Positions 23,536 through 33,699 of a stretch of 64,000 nt of DNA are shown piece after piece (within the stretch, counting starts at the first letter, position 1; every line of letters begins with the position of its first letter). Under the pieces are notes generated by a model. The model worked only from the letters and a program-made list of their open reading frames with translations, had not been told where the DNA came from and ran no database searches. A program made the translations under genes and the position numbers. Source of the stretch: Isoetes taiwanensis (lineage: Eukaryota > Streptophyta > Lycopodiopsida > Isoetales > Isoetaceae); assembly GCA_021234155.1 (NCBI GenBank), contig JAJEKV010000016.1, forward strand, positions 21,829,863 through 21,893,862. Direction: 5' to 3'.

Positions 23536-24924
23536 CCTTTCCATTTGCTACATTCAGAATAAGGTTCCCATTGAATTTTGAAAAAAAAAAGGATTTGTGA
23601 TGTATTACATAAAAATCTAAATCCACTTTGATAAGATTTTGTAATTTAATTCTCAAGCTCAGAAATTGCATGTGAAGTGGTGCAATGTCCAATCATGGTG
23701 GTGTTCTTGACAGGATGATTTCATCTGAACACCATAGCCATTATCATAGCTCCATTATTTCTTCCAAAGACTCCTTAAAGTAGGATTGTCATAGGAAGGC
23801 ATAAAAGGGACAATTAATCCCAAGCTAGACTGTCCCTTGTTGCCTACTTACATTCATTTTGATTTGCATGTTTATTAGGGAATTCATTTAAGTAATGTTC
23901 TATTTAAGCGCCTTCCTTTGATACCACCTTCGACATGATTGAATTATCGCCTCAGATTCTGCTCCACCTTATGAAGCATCTGGTCAAGCTACTGTCGTGC
24001 CAGACCTAGAGAAAGCATCAACTATGCAGTCACTAGATCATGAGCACATTTCAATGAACGCGTTTATAAATAAGGATGAAGAGATAGACGCTTGTCTATA
24101 TACATAGTTGCCCTGATACACCTGGTATAAGCAATCGTGGCCAAATGAAGTAAAGTACTTCTATTCTGAAGGAATAAATCTTTCTTCACCTTGTTTTTTC
24201 TGATGGAGCGTGGAACGCTCGTCCTTGGCAAGTCTGACAAGACTAAAAAAAATTAGGACGTACATGGTCTTTTTTTTCTGCAATTGGAACAAATCAATCA
24301 GTCAGATAGACGATATAAAATCTGTGAGTTATGCACACACATCATAACAACTTACCTAGTTAAAAGCATAATTGACTTTTTGGTCCGAAGGGTTCTTTAC
24401 TTTTTTCTAAGAATCACAATTGAGACATAACATCAATTTATTGACACATAACACAATCCATTTGACTACAAAAAAGAAAACAAACTTAACACTAACAGGC
24501 ACAAGCTGAACGAGATAAGCATCACTTACTACTTAAGCTCCTCGGCCATTTCATCCAGGGTAAACTGTCCATCCAACACCTTATGCAAAACTTCATATTT
24601 TTTTTACTTCATTCTTTAAGCCTTGCAACTCCCTTCATGGCTGAGTTCCCACATTCTTCTGTATACTCCCCTGCTTACATTTACCTTTATCACTATCTTT
24701 TGCTCCCCCTTCATTTTTATTGATCTCCCCATCCACATGTCAAAAATATTTTTCCTGTAGATCTCACACCTGAAAAAAAAAAAAAACATGTCATTAAGAT
24801 AGAATCCATACCTGAAACAAAAATCATGTCATTAAAATAGAATCCATAAGCCTGTATGCAACAACCTATATGTGTATGGACAGAAACTTGTATACATATG
24901 AGCAGAGACAATAAAGAAAAACCT
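23536..24924. other. Intergenic
   Basis: No gene, RNA or repeat recognised. Short A and T homopolymers occur near 23579 and 24772. Confidence 0.4.
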
Positions 24925-25110
24925 TTAGCCTATACGCACATAGGCACAAGCCCATAAGAGAGTCCGAAAAATCCTCAAGTCTATACGCGCATATCCAGAG
25001 AGCCTCAAGCCTATATGCATATAGTCAGAGAGCCTCAAGTCTATATGCGCATAGACAAAGAGCGTCGAGCCTATATGCATATAGACTCGAGGCTCTATGC
25101 CGATATGCAT
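24925..25110. repeat. Tandem repeat, unit about 31-33 bp
   Basis: Five to six units around the core CCTCAAGYCTATATGCGCAT followed by AGWCAGAGAG. On the minus strand the units translate to a periodic YMHIGLRLS-like peptide, which explains an open frame there. The last unit partly inverts: TATAGACTCGAGGCTC at about 25080 is complementary to GAGCGTCGAGCCTATA just before it. Confidence 0.75.
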
Positions 25111-25149
25111 GTGGGTATAGACAAAGCTATTGAGACAATTCTGGTTAAT

Positions 25150-25800
25150 CTAGGCTTTACTCAATGATACATGTACTTTTTTGCCCAAACGGATCCACCC
25201 CCTAAAAGAGCTATAGGGAAAGCTACAAACACTGGCTTTGCCAACTGGATTTTGGCTATGATCAATACTGCTTTAGTACAGCCTCCGGCCAAAGGAAAAT
25301 TCTACTGGCTTAGGATAAGATATGGTCTCTGCTTCAAATTGGGCAATCGGAATTCACCTCCCATAACCATTTTGTAAGATCCCAACTATAACCGTTTACC
25401 ATTTTGCATGAGTCGGAAGAAATTGGTTGAAAAAACCTTCAAAGCGGGTGACTTCGTTCTACTTTATGATTCCAGATACAAAAATCATCCTGGAAATCTC
25501 AAACTTCGTTGGTTAGGGCATTATGAAATTAAACATGTGGTTCATCCAGACGTATTTCAACTCGCAGAACTGGATGGCACTTTGCTTCCATCTCTTGTTA
25601 ATGATTTTCGACCTAAACCATTTTATAAGAACGATACGAACACAAAATCAGAAGATGCTGGAGCAACCATAGTTATAATATCAAAAAACTATATTAGGTT
25701 ACAAAAAGTGAGGATTTCTCCTCTATGTACTCGCTCTATCTACTATTTAGACCATCCTTACTCAGGATTGGACGCAGAGCACACCCGAAGGATGTGGTAG
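25150..25800 (+). mobile_element. Ty3/gypsy integrase C-terminal remnant
   Basis: From 25408 the frame reads FKAGDFVLLYDSRYKNHPG, then LKLRWLGHYEIKHVVHPDVF and LPSLVNDFRPKPFY (ending about 25632). This is the GPY/F-like tail of Ty3/gypsy integrase (family pattern GDLVLLYDSR...KLRWLGPYEV). The catalytic core and RT are absent, and 25150-25400 is only loosely similar to the preceding linker. It is a dead fragment. The open frame runs on to 25800 without known homology. Confidence 0.8.
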
Positions 25801-26330
25801 CCCAGCCTGTGGTGCCATTGAAGGTAGACCACCACATCCAGGTAATTTGAGTCAAGGCTGGGCATCTCACCGATGCCTGCCAGCCAACCATCTATACGGA
25901 TGCCGCGATTCTTCAGTTTCTACAAATCCATGTGGTTCATCCTGCACGTCACCCACTCCAAGCAGTTGCTCGGCATAGTATTCACGTAGTCGTCCATGGC
26001 GCTCTCCAGCTGATGTTTCTCCTCCGACTCCACTAGTTCTTATATAGGCCAACGACTTGCTGCTATGCCACCATGGCGTCCTACCTGTCTGTCCACCTGT
26101 CCGCTCCTTCTGCCTCACGACACTCCCGCACCCGAGATTCTTTTCAAATTTTGCGTACTCTCCCGTCCCTTTCTATAATTGCATCGACAAGACGTCCACC
26201 ATTAACACCCTCTGTTCTCGAGTTGCCGTTATTAATTATGCTCCTTCTTCTCAAGCAGTTGTCCCATCACCTCTTCCTCTCGTGTTTTTTATGGACTTAA
26301 ACCAAAATTTTTTTCGACTTCGTCTGTAGG
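25801..26330. other. Possible LTR or leader of the gypsy relic
   Basis: C/T-rich region between the integrase remnant and the coding-like stretch that follows. It carries a TATA-like CTTATATAGG at about 26038-26047. Position would fit an LTR of the 25-kb element followed by a second element copy, but I found no matching second LTR in the window. Confidence 0.25.
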
Positions 26331-27482
26331 AGATGTCGACGCCTATCAATTTCAATGGATCTGATCTTTATGCGTACCTCATATAAAATGTCCCGTGAAC
26401 TGCCACAACCCTAGTATTTGCAAGCTCTCTAGATTCATCATCTTCCTTGGCGCTTCAATCTTTTCGTCAACAACCATGGCCGCCTCTTCAAGATTCACCA
26501 CTCTGCACACCAACACACCAATGGAGGTTACTGCTTTTGCTTCAGTGAGGTTTTCTACTGCTTTCCTTCCGGCACCCTTACAAGGTCCAAATTGGGCTAT
26601 CGCAGTTACAGCGGGCCTTGATTATTTTGCTGATCAAGAACTTCTCATTCCAAATCCTGGGCAACTCAAATAATTTGTTGCCAATCTGGTCAGTATCTCT
26701 AATGGTTATCAAACTCTTGTTGATGGCACGATTATCCCTCTTACTCTGGCGTTGGTCCGACTGGTTTTTCACCTTGTCAGCCTGCCAAGATCATTAGGGT
26801 GGTCTGATTTGCAAGACTTTGATGTCACTCCCTACATTGATCACTCATACTCTGCCACTTCCACCAAGCTCACGACTTTTGCAAAGAGCCATGAGTCCTT
26901 TACTAAATTCATGTGGCAAAAATTATTTGGCTATTCTAGAATATACACATCAACAAGTATTTCTTCAACACATCCATTGCTGCCATTCATTCGGGCAAAC
27001 CAATTGATTGGCCCTAACTTTTGATGCAGCGCATGTTTGAAGAACTTCATCTCCTAAAAGCTCTGGGCTCTGGCCCTGATTCTGCTATGGGTGCCCATTT
27101 TCAAGCACTCGTAAATCAAGTTCTTCCTATTTCCAGCACGGTGTCTACTTATGGCAGCACCTCCATATCATGGGCCTCCACTAGAGTTCCCTCCAAAATC
27201 ATTGTCATACGTGACTTTCTAGATAAGCAATCTCAGCAGCAATATGTCAACATTCAAGAAGAAGTTCGCAGTCCATCCCCACGCATGAAGTCACCCATTC
27301 CTATCTCCTCTTCTTACCATTCAGAAAGAATACTCCATCTAAACCCTATCAGCAGTCCCTGGTTTCAATTCCGCAGGATATTCTGCATACACCTCCAGTA
27401 CCTTCCCAACAGGCTCTTTATGAATATGAGCAACAGATTGCTGCATACATCCTGCAATTGCAGGAGTCCCAAGATAAGCTAA
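26331..27482 (+). pseudogene. Degenerate, unrecognised coding region (gag-like position)
   Basis: Starts near MSTPINFNGSDLYAYLI (about 26335). It continues through shifted frames with stretches that look truly coding: GPNWAIAVTAGLDYFADQE, then LTTFAKSHESFTKFMWQKLF (about 26860-26930), then RMFEELHLLKALGSGPDSAM (27030-27090) and SKIIVIRDFLDKQSQQQYV (about 27190-27250). At least three frameshifts or stops. The position after a possible LTR suggests a gag-type protein, but I do not recognise motifs such as a zinc knuckle. It ends where the palindrome array begins. Confidence 0.45.
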
Positions 27483-27504
27483 TGAATGGTATTTACACGC
27501 CTAA

Positions 27505-27669
27505 GTTTGTGGACTAGCCACCAAATGGCGCCATGGCGCCATTTACCCCTAGGTTAGTGGACATTAGCCACCAAATGGCGCCATGGCGCCATTTACCCCC
27601 AGGTTGGTGGACATCAGGCACCAAATGGCGCCATTTACCCCCAAGTTGTGGACATCAGCCATTAAATGG
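27505..27669. repeat. Palindrome array, block 1 (split by LTR element)
   Basis: Four tandem units of about 50 bp, each TTAGTGGACATTAGCCACC or a variant followed by a palindrome. Palindromes AAATGGC-N8-GCCATTT lie at 27523-27544 and 27573-27594, both perfect 22-mers. A shortened 14-mer lies at 27623-27636. The fourth is cut after AAATGG (27664-27669) by the LTR retrotransposon and resumes at 32151-32166; read across the insertion it was also a perfect 22-bp palindrome. Confidence 0.9.
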
Positions 27670-28116
27670 TGTTAGCCCTTTGGGCTAAACATATGTATGA
27701 GTGGCATAGGCCACATGTATTTATCACATTGGACCACTTGATCTAGGGCCCAGATTTAGCCCACATATGTGGTAGGTGGCATAGGCCACATGTATTTGTC
27801 ATATTGGACCCCACAATCTATGGCCCAGATTTAGCCTAGATCTGTGGAAGGTGAGATGTCAGTTAGGGTTAGGGTTTTGCTCTACTATTTAGAGAGAGCA
27901 TTTCCTCTCATTGTTTAGGTTTTTGCTCACGTTTTGGAGCACCTCCTTTTGGAGCATCAATATGATTCAGTTTTGTTCATTCTTTGCTTTGTTCTTGTTC
28001 TTGGAGTTTCTTCCCACCTTCTTTTGTTGATCCATGAGCATTTAGGGCAGCCTTGTGGCATCCGGCAGTCATGGACTGCTGCTGCAAGGTGATGCCAAGA
28101 ACCCCAAAACTCAACA
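27670..28116 (+). repeat. 5' LTR of the 27.7-kb element
   Basis: 447 bp, TGTTAGCCCTTTGGGC to AAAACTCAACA. Near the start it holds an internal direct repeat, GTGGCATAGGCCACATGTAT, in two copies about 82 bp apart (27703 and 27785), and TTAGGGTTAGGG at about 27865. Identical to the 3' LTR except one base. Confidence 0.95.
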
Positions 28117-28117
28117 C

Positions 28118-28135
28118 TGGCGCCTCATGCCGGGG
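28118..28135 (+). other. Primer binding site, tRNA-Asp-like
   Basis: TGGCGCCTCATGCCGGGG starts one base after the 5' LTR. It matches the complement of the plant tRNA-Asp 3' end (TGGCGCCGTTGCCGGGGA) except for the three bases after TGGCGCC. Confidence 0.8.
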
Positions 28136-29655
28136 TCTCTTGGGCTCATGATCATCCTTTGTTTTCTTTTCAAGCATCTCCAAAAGTTTTTCAGAAAAGA
28201 TTGCTCTACATCGACATTTTCATTGGGTTCTCATCTCTGATGCCCGGTGTTTCAGAAAGGGGAAAATCGATTCTTGGCACAATCAAGTCAAACGTTGCAA
28301 AAATTTCATTTTGCATCGACACATCTTTTGGATTCTCCTCTCGCTTTGTCCAAACTCAGGAAGGGGCTCAGCAACGCAGTGTTTTTGGTTTTTAATATTT
28401 GAAGAACTGAAGCTCTGTTTTGAAATACAATTTTCTCGCACATCTATTCTTCATTCTGTGATATAACATTGTATTTCCTCCGTCCCAAAATGGGTTCTTT
28501 ACAGGATTCGTTTTTTGGTTTCTCATCTTTCACAGGTGGTAGAATTCTTTTTCGGTACAAGCATCAGACCGGAACCAGCTCAATCACTATATCCAAATTT
28601 CCGGCAAGGGTAATCATTTGGCTCCCTTATGGACACGTTTTCTTTCGCACTGTCCTTGTCTTTTTCTATGGATGCACACTCACAATCCACATGACTCTGT
28701 TGTCAATCTTGGATGGACTACCAGTTTTCGCTCAGTTCAATCTGTAGAGTTCTTTCAGGATACTCTTATTTTCTCAACACCTTGAGTTTCCCACTGTGGA
28801 GTAGGGCCTTATTTTGGATGGGCCTGGCTTTTCTTCGTCATCACGCCTCTTCACCAGTATTTCTGGACAGTCCCATTCATTCTGCAGTTCTTGATTTTCT
28901 CATCATGGCGCTATGAAGCTGCTGCATGGGTTTTGCCCAAGCACTATATACACCAGCATCGGAAGAGCAAACAAAATCAAGACCATCCAAATCGGAGCAG
29001 CCAAAGCAACACAAGCCATACAGAATTGCACATGAACCAGCAGCTTATCACGGACACAATCCATTTTTTCAAAGCCGGCAACACCATAGCACCTCTACGT
29101 TCTCCTAGTTATTATCTTTACGAAGTTCAAGCATTTGCATAGCACGGCATCCACCAATTTTCGTTCGCGGTTCTCGCGAAACCCCATTCCGAAGACCCAA
29201 ACTCGGTATTGCTCTGTGGGATGCGGGGTTTGGAAGCAAATTCATTTCCTTTCGATTGCTGCAAATTTTGGTGAGTTTTAGCTCCCAAATCTCCAACGCA
29301 TCAATTCTTCTTGGAATCCCTTTTCAGAAGACCCCCACCAAATTCACAAGCTTCTATGCTCGCCTTGGAGCTTTTATGTGCCTGGCCGGTGCCATCTGAG
29401 GGGGCTCTTCGCCATCTTTGTTCAGCGACAAAATAAGGATCTTCTGCACTTTCCAAGCTGTATCGAGGGGCTTTCTACCGGATCAACAACAACTTGAAGC
29501 ATGGTCTTCTTCAGGAAGGCATGGCTTTGTATTGGCAAACTATGACCCAATTGCGGTTCTTTCGATTCTTTGCATTGAGAAAACATGCGAGGGCGAGTAA
29601 TATTTTTTCACACTTCAACCCTCTATTCAAGTCTACGTTATTGGATCTCGTAGAA
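28136..29655. other. Unique-looking interior of the LTR element
   Basis: Part of the non-autonomous interior without repeats I can define. Short frames occur on both strands but none exceeds about 100 codons and none has a gag zinc knuckle or pol motif. It may be the decayed or replaced coding region of a former autonomous element. Confidence 0.5.
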
Positions 29656-31380
29656 GAAATAAGCCCACGGCCCATCGGCGTGGCCCATCCCTCGAGAACC
29701 CGGTGACCCGCGGCCTTGTCATGGCTTAAAACTCACGGCGTGGCTTCATAGGGCCTCGGGACCTTTACGCATGGCCCAACTCACGATAAAAAAATTTCCC
29801 GGCTCAAGGCGGCCGCATCTTTCTTCTATGCATCTCCTCTCAAGCCTACATTGCGAGAACCAAGGCCATGCTCCATCGATGTGTAGCCAAACATCCGCAT
29901 TTGTTCTCTCTCGCACACCTTCCGCGATGCGGCATGCGTGAAGCTCACCCACGACTCTGCAGTAAAAACAGAGCAAATCCAAGGCTCATAACTCCAAATT
30001 TTGAAGCAACGCTCTAGTTGTAGAGCCCCTCCTCAAGACAGAAATCACAAATCTTGCTCTGGAGTGACCACCGAAACAAATTTGATCTCCACGGCCCCTC
30101 TGGCGTGGGAATTTTCTTTGCCTCCACGGCCCCTCACTGCGTGGCCTCAGCGTCAGACCCTCCACGGCCCCTCACGGCGTGGCCTCAGCGTCAGACCCCC
30201 CACGGCCCATCACGGCGTGGACCCTCCCACGGCCATCACGGCGTGACCTTCCGCCCTCAGAACCCCGCGGCCACGGCACCTTCAGCGCCCACGGCCCCTC
30301 ACGGCGTGGCACCAATTTCGGCGTGCGGCCCACCCAACCATTGAAAAAAAAAAAAAAAAGTTCAGCATTAAATTTTTAATTGTCCGCAGCTTCGAGGCGG
30401 GGCACTTGTTCAACACACATATCTTTAATGACTCGATGGCGACACTTGGCACTTAGGCCATTCAAGATGGGCAACATTCTTGGTATTTTCTACTTCTTCT
30501 ACTATTGAAGAGGGTTTTTTATACCATCTATCACGTTCTATACATGGCGTGCTTATAAGCCAATGGCGTGAAGATGATTCAACCTTCCGCCCCTTTCATA
30601 CCTTAACCTTACATGGCCCAAAGGCATGCTAAGGCCATTCTTCAGCACTTGGATGCAACCTCGATCACGGCCCCTTGGCGTGATTTTTTTAATGGTGACT
30701 TCTTGACCTCTTGTCCAAATTTTGAGGCATTATGCCTTTGGAGCCACAATTTTCATCAATCCATAAGTCCAGCAGCATTCTTTCTTTCGGCAACAAAATC
30801 AGGGCCCAACGGCGTGAGTTCATCAAAATTGTCATGGCCCCTCAAGGCGTGATTTCAAGCACAACTTTCAATCAACTTTTGATGCAAGAAGTATCTTGAG
30901 CATATTTTGGGCACATTTTGGGGGACGCCTCATCTTTTGCCGCATTCTTGGAGATCTTCTTTGCACCCTTGTACCAACAAACCTCACACAGCCGGCGTGT
31001 GTAGGCCTTTTTTTCAACAATCTTTCCTCAACATACAAGCATACCTCATCGACCCAAATGCAGGGCGTTTGAGAGACAATTTTTTCAATCCATCTCGGCC
31101 GTCCATAATACATGGCGGTTGAGCCTCTTTCAAGTTCAACAAATGGCGTGAAGATGAATTCTGCCTTCCGCCCCTTCCATTTCAACTCCTTCAAGTTCAA
31201 CTATCTGCTCAAACTCTTTCAAGTTCAACAAATGGCGTGAAGATGACTCAGGGCCTTCCGCTCCTTCAATCACTTATGTTTCAACTCTTTCAAGTTCAAC
31301 TCCTTGTTTCAACTTTTCAAGTTCAAAACTGGCGTGAAAATGACTTAGAACCTTCCGCCCCTTCCACAATTTTTCTTTCC
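29656..31380. repeat. Internal repeat field of the LTR element
   Basis: Two repeat types. First, more than ten copies of a motif like CACGGCCCCTCACGGCGTGG, which is itself partly self-complementary (CCACG with CGTGG). They are densest at 30085-30310 and scattered at 29660, 30668, 30804 and 30835. Second, four copies of ATGGCGTGAAGATGA followed by CCTTCCGCCCCTTC, at about 30562, 31142, 31232 and 31331, linked by TTTCAAGTTCAAC runs. These repeats make up most of the 3' half of the interior. Confidence 0.8.
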
Positions 31381-31681
31381 AAATTTTTGTTCAACTCCTT
31401 ACAAGACACTTTGATTGGCGCATGTATTCGGAGCTAAGTGGCAAGCTCTATGAGAAGTGGTGACAGCCTTCTCAACATTAGATTTGACTTCTATGGAATT
31501 AAAGGAGCTCGTGGCAAGCTCAATAGAAGTGGTGACAGCCTTCTCAATCTCTCATGATTTTTGTACTTCATCGACATTGGCATTTTTTGGTCAAGACTTC
31601 GGCGACATTCTCATTATTTCCCCTCACTTTGGACACTGTTGTAAATGTTTAACCTGCTGTTATAAAGGTTCTACATAGTTT

Positions 31682-31698
31682 GGTGTGGTGGGGGGGAG
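31682..31698 (+). other. Polypurine tract before the 3' LTR
   Basis: GGTGTGGTGGGGGGGAG directly abuts the TG of the 3' LTR, the expected plus-strand priming site. Confidence 0.85.
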
Positions 31699-32145
31699 TG
31701 TTAGCCCTTTGGGCTAAACATATGTATGAGTGGCATAGGCCACATGTATTTATCACATTGGACCACTTGATCTAGGGCCCAGATTTAGCCCACGTATGTG
31801 GTAGGTGGCATAGGCCACATGTATTTGTCATATTGGACCCCACAATCTATGGCCCAGATTTAGCCTAGATCTGTGGAAGGTGAGATGTCAGTTAGGGTTA
31901 GGGTTTTGCTCTACTATTTAGAGAGAGCATTTCCTCTCATTGTTTAGGTTTTTGCTCACGTTTTGGAGCACCTCCTTTTGGAGCATCAATATGATTCAGT
32001 TTTGTTCATTCTTTGCTTTGTTCTTGTTCTTGGAGTTTCTTCCCACCTTCTTTTGTTGATCCATGAGCATTTAGGGCAGCCTTGTGGCATCCGGCAGTCA
32101 TGGACTGCTGCTGCAAGGTGATGCCAAGAACCCCAAAACTCAACA
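31699..32145 (+). repeat. 3' LTR of the 27.7-kb element
   Basis: 447 bp, same ends as the 5' LTR, followed directly by the second AATGG target copy. One difference from the 5' LTR seen at 31794. Confidence 0.95.
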
Positions 32146-32150
32146 AATGG

Positions 32151-32620
32151 TGCCATGGCACCATTTGATCCAAAGTGGCATTAGATGATACGTCCAACGT
32201 GCATGTGAGCCATTTAGCCAGGAATGGAAGCAAATGGTGCCATGGCGCTATTTGGAGGATTGGGCTTAAAGTGGCATGAGCATTTTCTTTTAGAGAATGT
32301 TTTTGAGGTGCCTATGTTATGCATTCTTGCTCATATTGATAAACATGTGCCAATAAGAGCAGGTATGTATAACGAGGGATCCCCATCAACATTCTCTTGC
32401 AACATTATGCTATATAATCCAATATTAGTACAAATGGCACCATCGTGCCATTTAAGGGAATGAATGAGATGTCTATGTTATGCATTCTTGCTCGTATTGA
32501 TAAACATGTGTCAATATGAGCAGATATGCATAACAATGGCACCCCATTAACATTTCTCAAATGGCCCCATGGCGCAATTTAGCTCTAACAACATAAAATT
32601 TGTAGTTTTCTTGGATTTAA
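32151..32620. repeat. Palindrome array, block 2
   Basis: Continuation of the array beyond the LTR insertion. Palindromes of the AAATGGC-N8-GCCATTT type (or one-base variants) lie at 32151-32166 (right part of the split copy), 32232-32253, 32432-32453 and 32559-32580. A 159-bp tandem duplication, with TATGTTATGCATTCTTGCTC at 32313 and again at 32472, carries two of them. Confidence 0.85.
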
Positions 32621-33145
32621 CTAAGCGAATAAACTGGATACTCATTTTGGTGTTATATTAGCCATGAAATTTTAATAGTCGTAACAACATTGGTAGAACT
32701 GAACTCAGAGAACCCCATTAGACAGATTTTTGAAATGAAACTTATATAGCACATTCATTAACAGCAGTAGACTTACTTGATGTTGCTCAAATCCATTACA
32801 ATTGAAGCTGTTGAAACAAAAGATTGACACGACTACACGAATCTTCAACTAAAAATGCTGCTCTGTAAAAGCTCGAGCAACGACTACTAGAATCGTCTGG
32901 TGCTCAAAGATCCTCTCTTGCTAGCACCTGCCAAGAAGATATTGCCGAACAACACGCATGCATGTTACAAAAGATCTACCAATGCGCCTGAAAAGATGAC
33001 GCCCTGCAGCTAAATAATGCGGAGACGAAAATGCCTAAGATGGTATCGGCGATATGTTTGTCAGTCCATATCATCTTTATGAGTGCGACTGGCGACAAAG
33101 ACAGATATTTAAAGGAGAGAACAAAAATAAAGTCAATATCATTTT
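32621..33145. other. Intergenic within the palindrome zone
   Basis: No palindrome, gene or other repeat recognised. Confidence 0.4.
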
Positions 33146-33360
33146 ATATTTCAAAATTCAAATTTGGGGGGGCGTTTGAAATTCAAAATTTGGGCCGGCG
33201 GGCGTTTAAATTTTCAAATTTGGGCGACCATGCAGGCGTTTGAATTTTCAAATTTGGGTGGGCGGGCATTTGAAATTTAAAATTTGGGCGGATGGGTGTT
33301 TAATTTTTCAAATTTGGGTGAGCGGGCGGTCGTTTGACTTTTCAAATTTTGGGTGCGCAG
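33146..33360. repeat. Minisatellite, unit about 35-40 bp
   Basis: About six units of the form GCGTTTGAAATTTCAAATTT followed by GGGCGGGCG. Each unit contains the local palindrome AAATTTGAAATTT or TTTCAAATTT. It produces periodic FQIW-type frames on plus with no likely product. Confidence 0.8.
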
Positions 33361-33699
33361 TGGGGATGACTGCATCTTGCCCAAAAGATGCTGGTTGGGC
33401 CGCCTGCTGGGTCAAGATGCACTACTTGTTTTCATTGGAGGCGACGTCATTTGTAATTATAGCCACCCGCTTCCAGGCGCCAACGCCTTCCTCTTAGCCG
33501 CCAGTGCCTACAGACTTGTTTTCAGCGAGCGCCCAACCGCCAGGATCCAGCGCCTTGCACTTGCATTTGTTTTCTGCCCTACCGTCCAGAACAGACACTC
33601 TCTCTCTAGTTCCTAGATTTCAAGGCAGAATGGAGGCTATAAGAGATCCTAAAGTTGGAGCCAGCGTCCTTCAAAGCTCATGTATATTTCTGTTATGTT

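Larger units (their letters stand above)
27670..32145 (+). mobile_element. Young non-autonomous LTR retrotransposon
   Basis: Complete element of 4476 bp. LTRs are at 27670-28116 and 31699-32145, each 447 bp, TG...CA bounded. The target duplication AATGG is at 27665-27669 and 32146-32150. A tRNA-Asp-like primer site follows the 5' LTR and a G-rich polypurine tract precedes the 3' LTR. By eye the LTRs differ at one position only (A at 27765, G at 31794), so insertion is recent. The 3.58-kb interior has no protease, RT, RNase H or integrase motif and no long open frame, so it must have moved with proteins from another element, as LARD-type elements do. The primer site is the type used by many plant Ty3/gypsy elements. 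Orientation comes from the primer site and polypurine tract. Confidence 0.95.

Noticed and set aside
27860-27880. Telomere-like TTAGGGTTAGGG
   Set aside because: Only about two units, part of the LTR and present in both LTR copies; not an interstitial telomere array.
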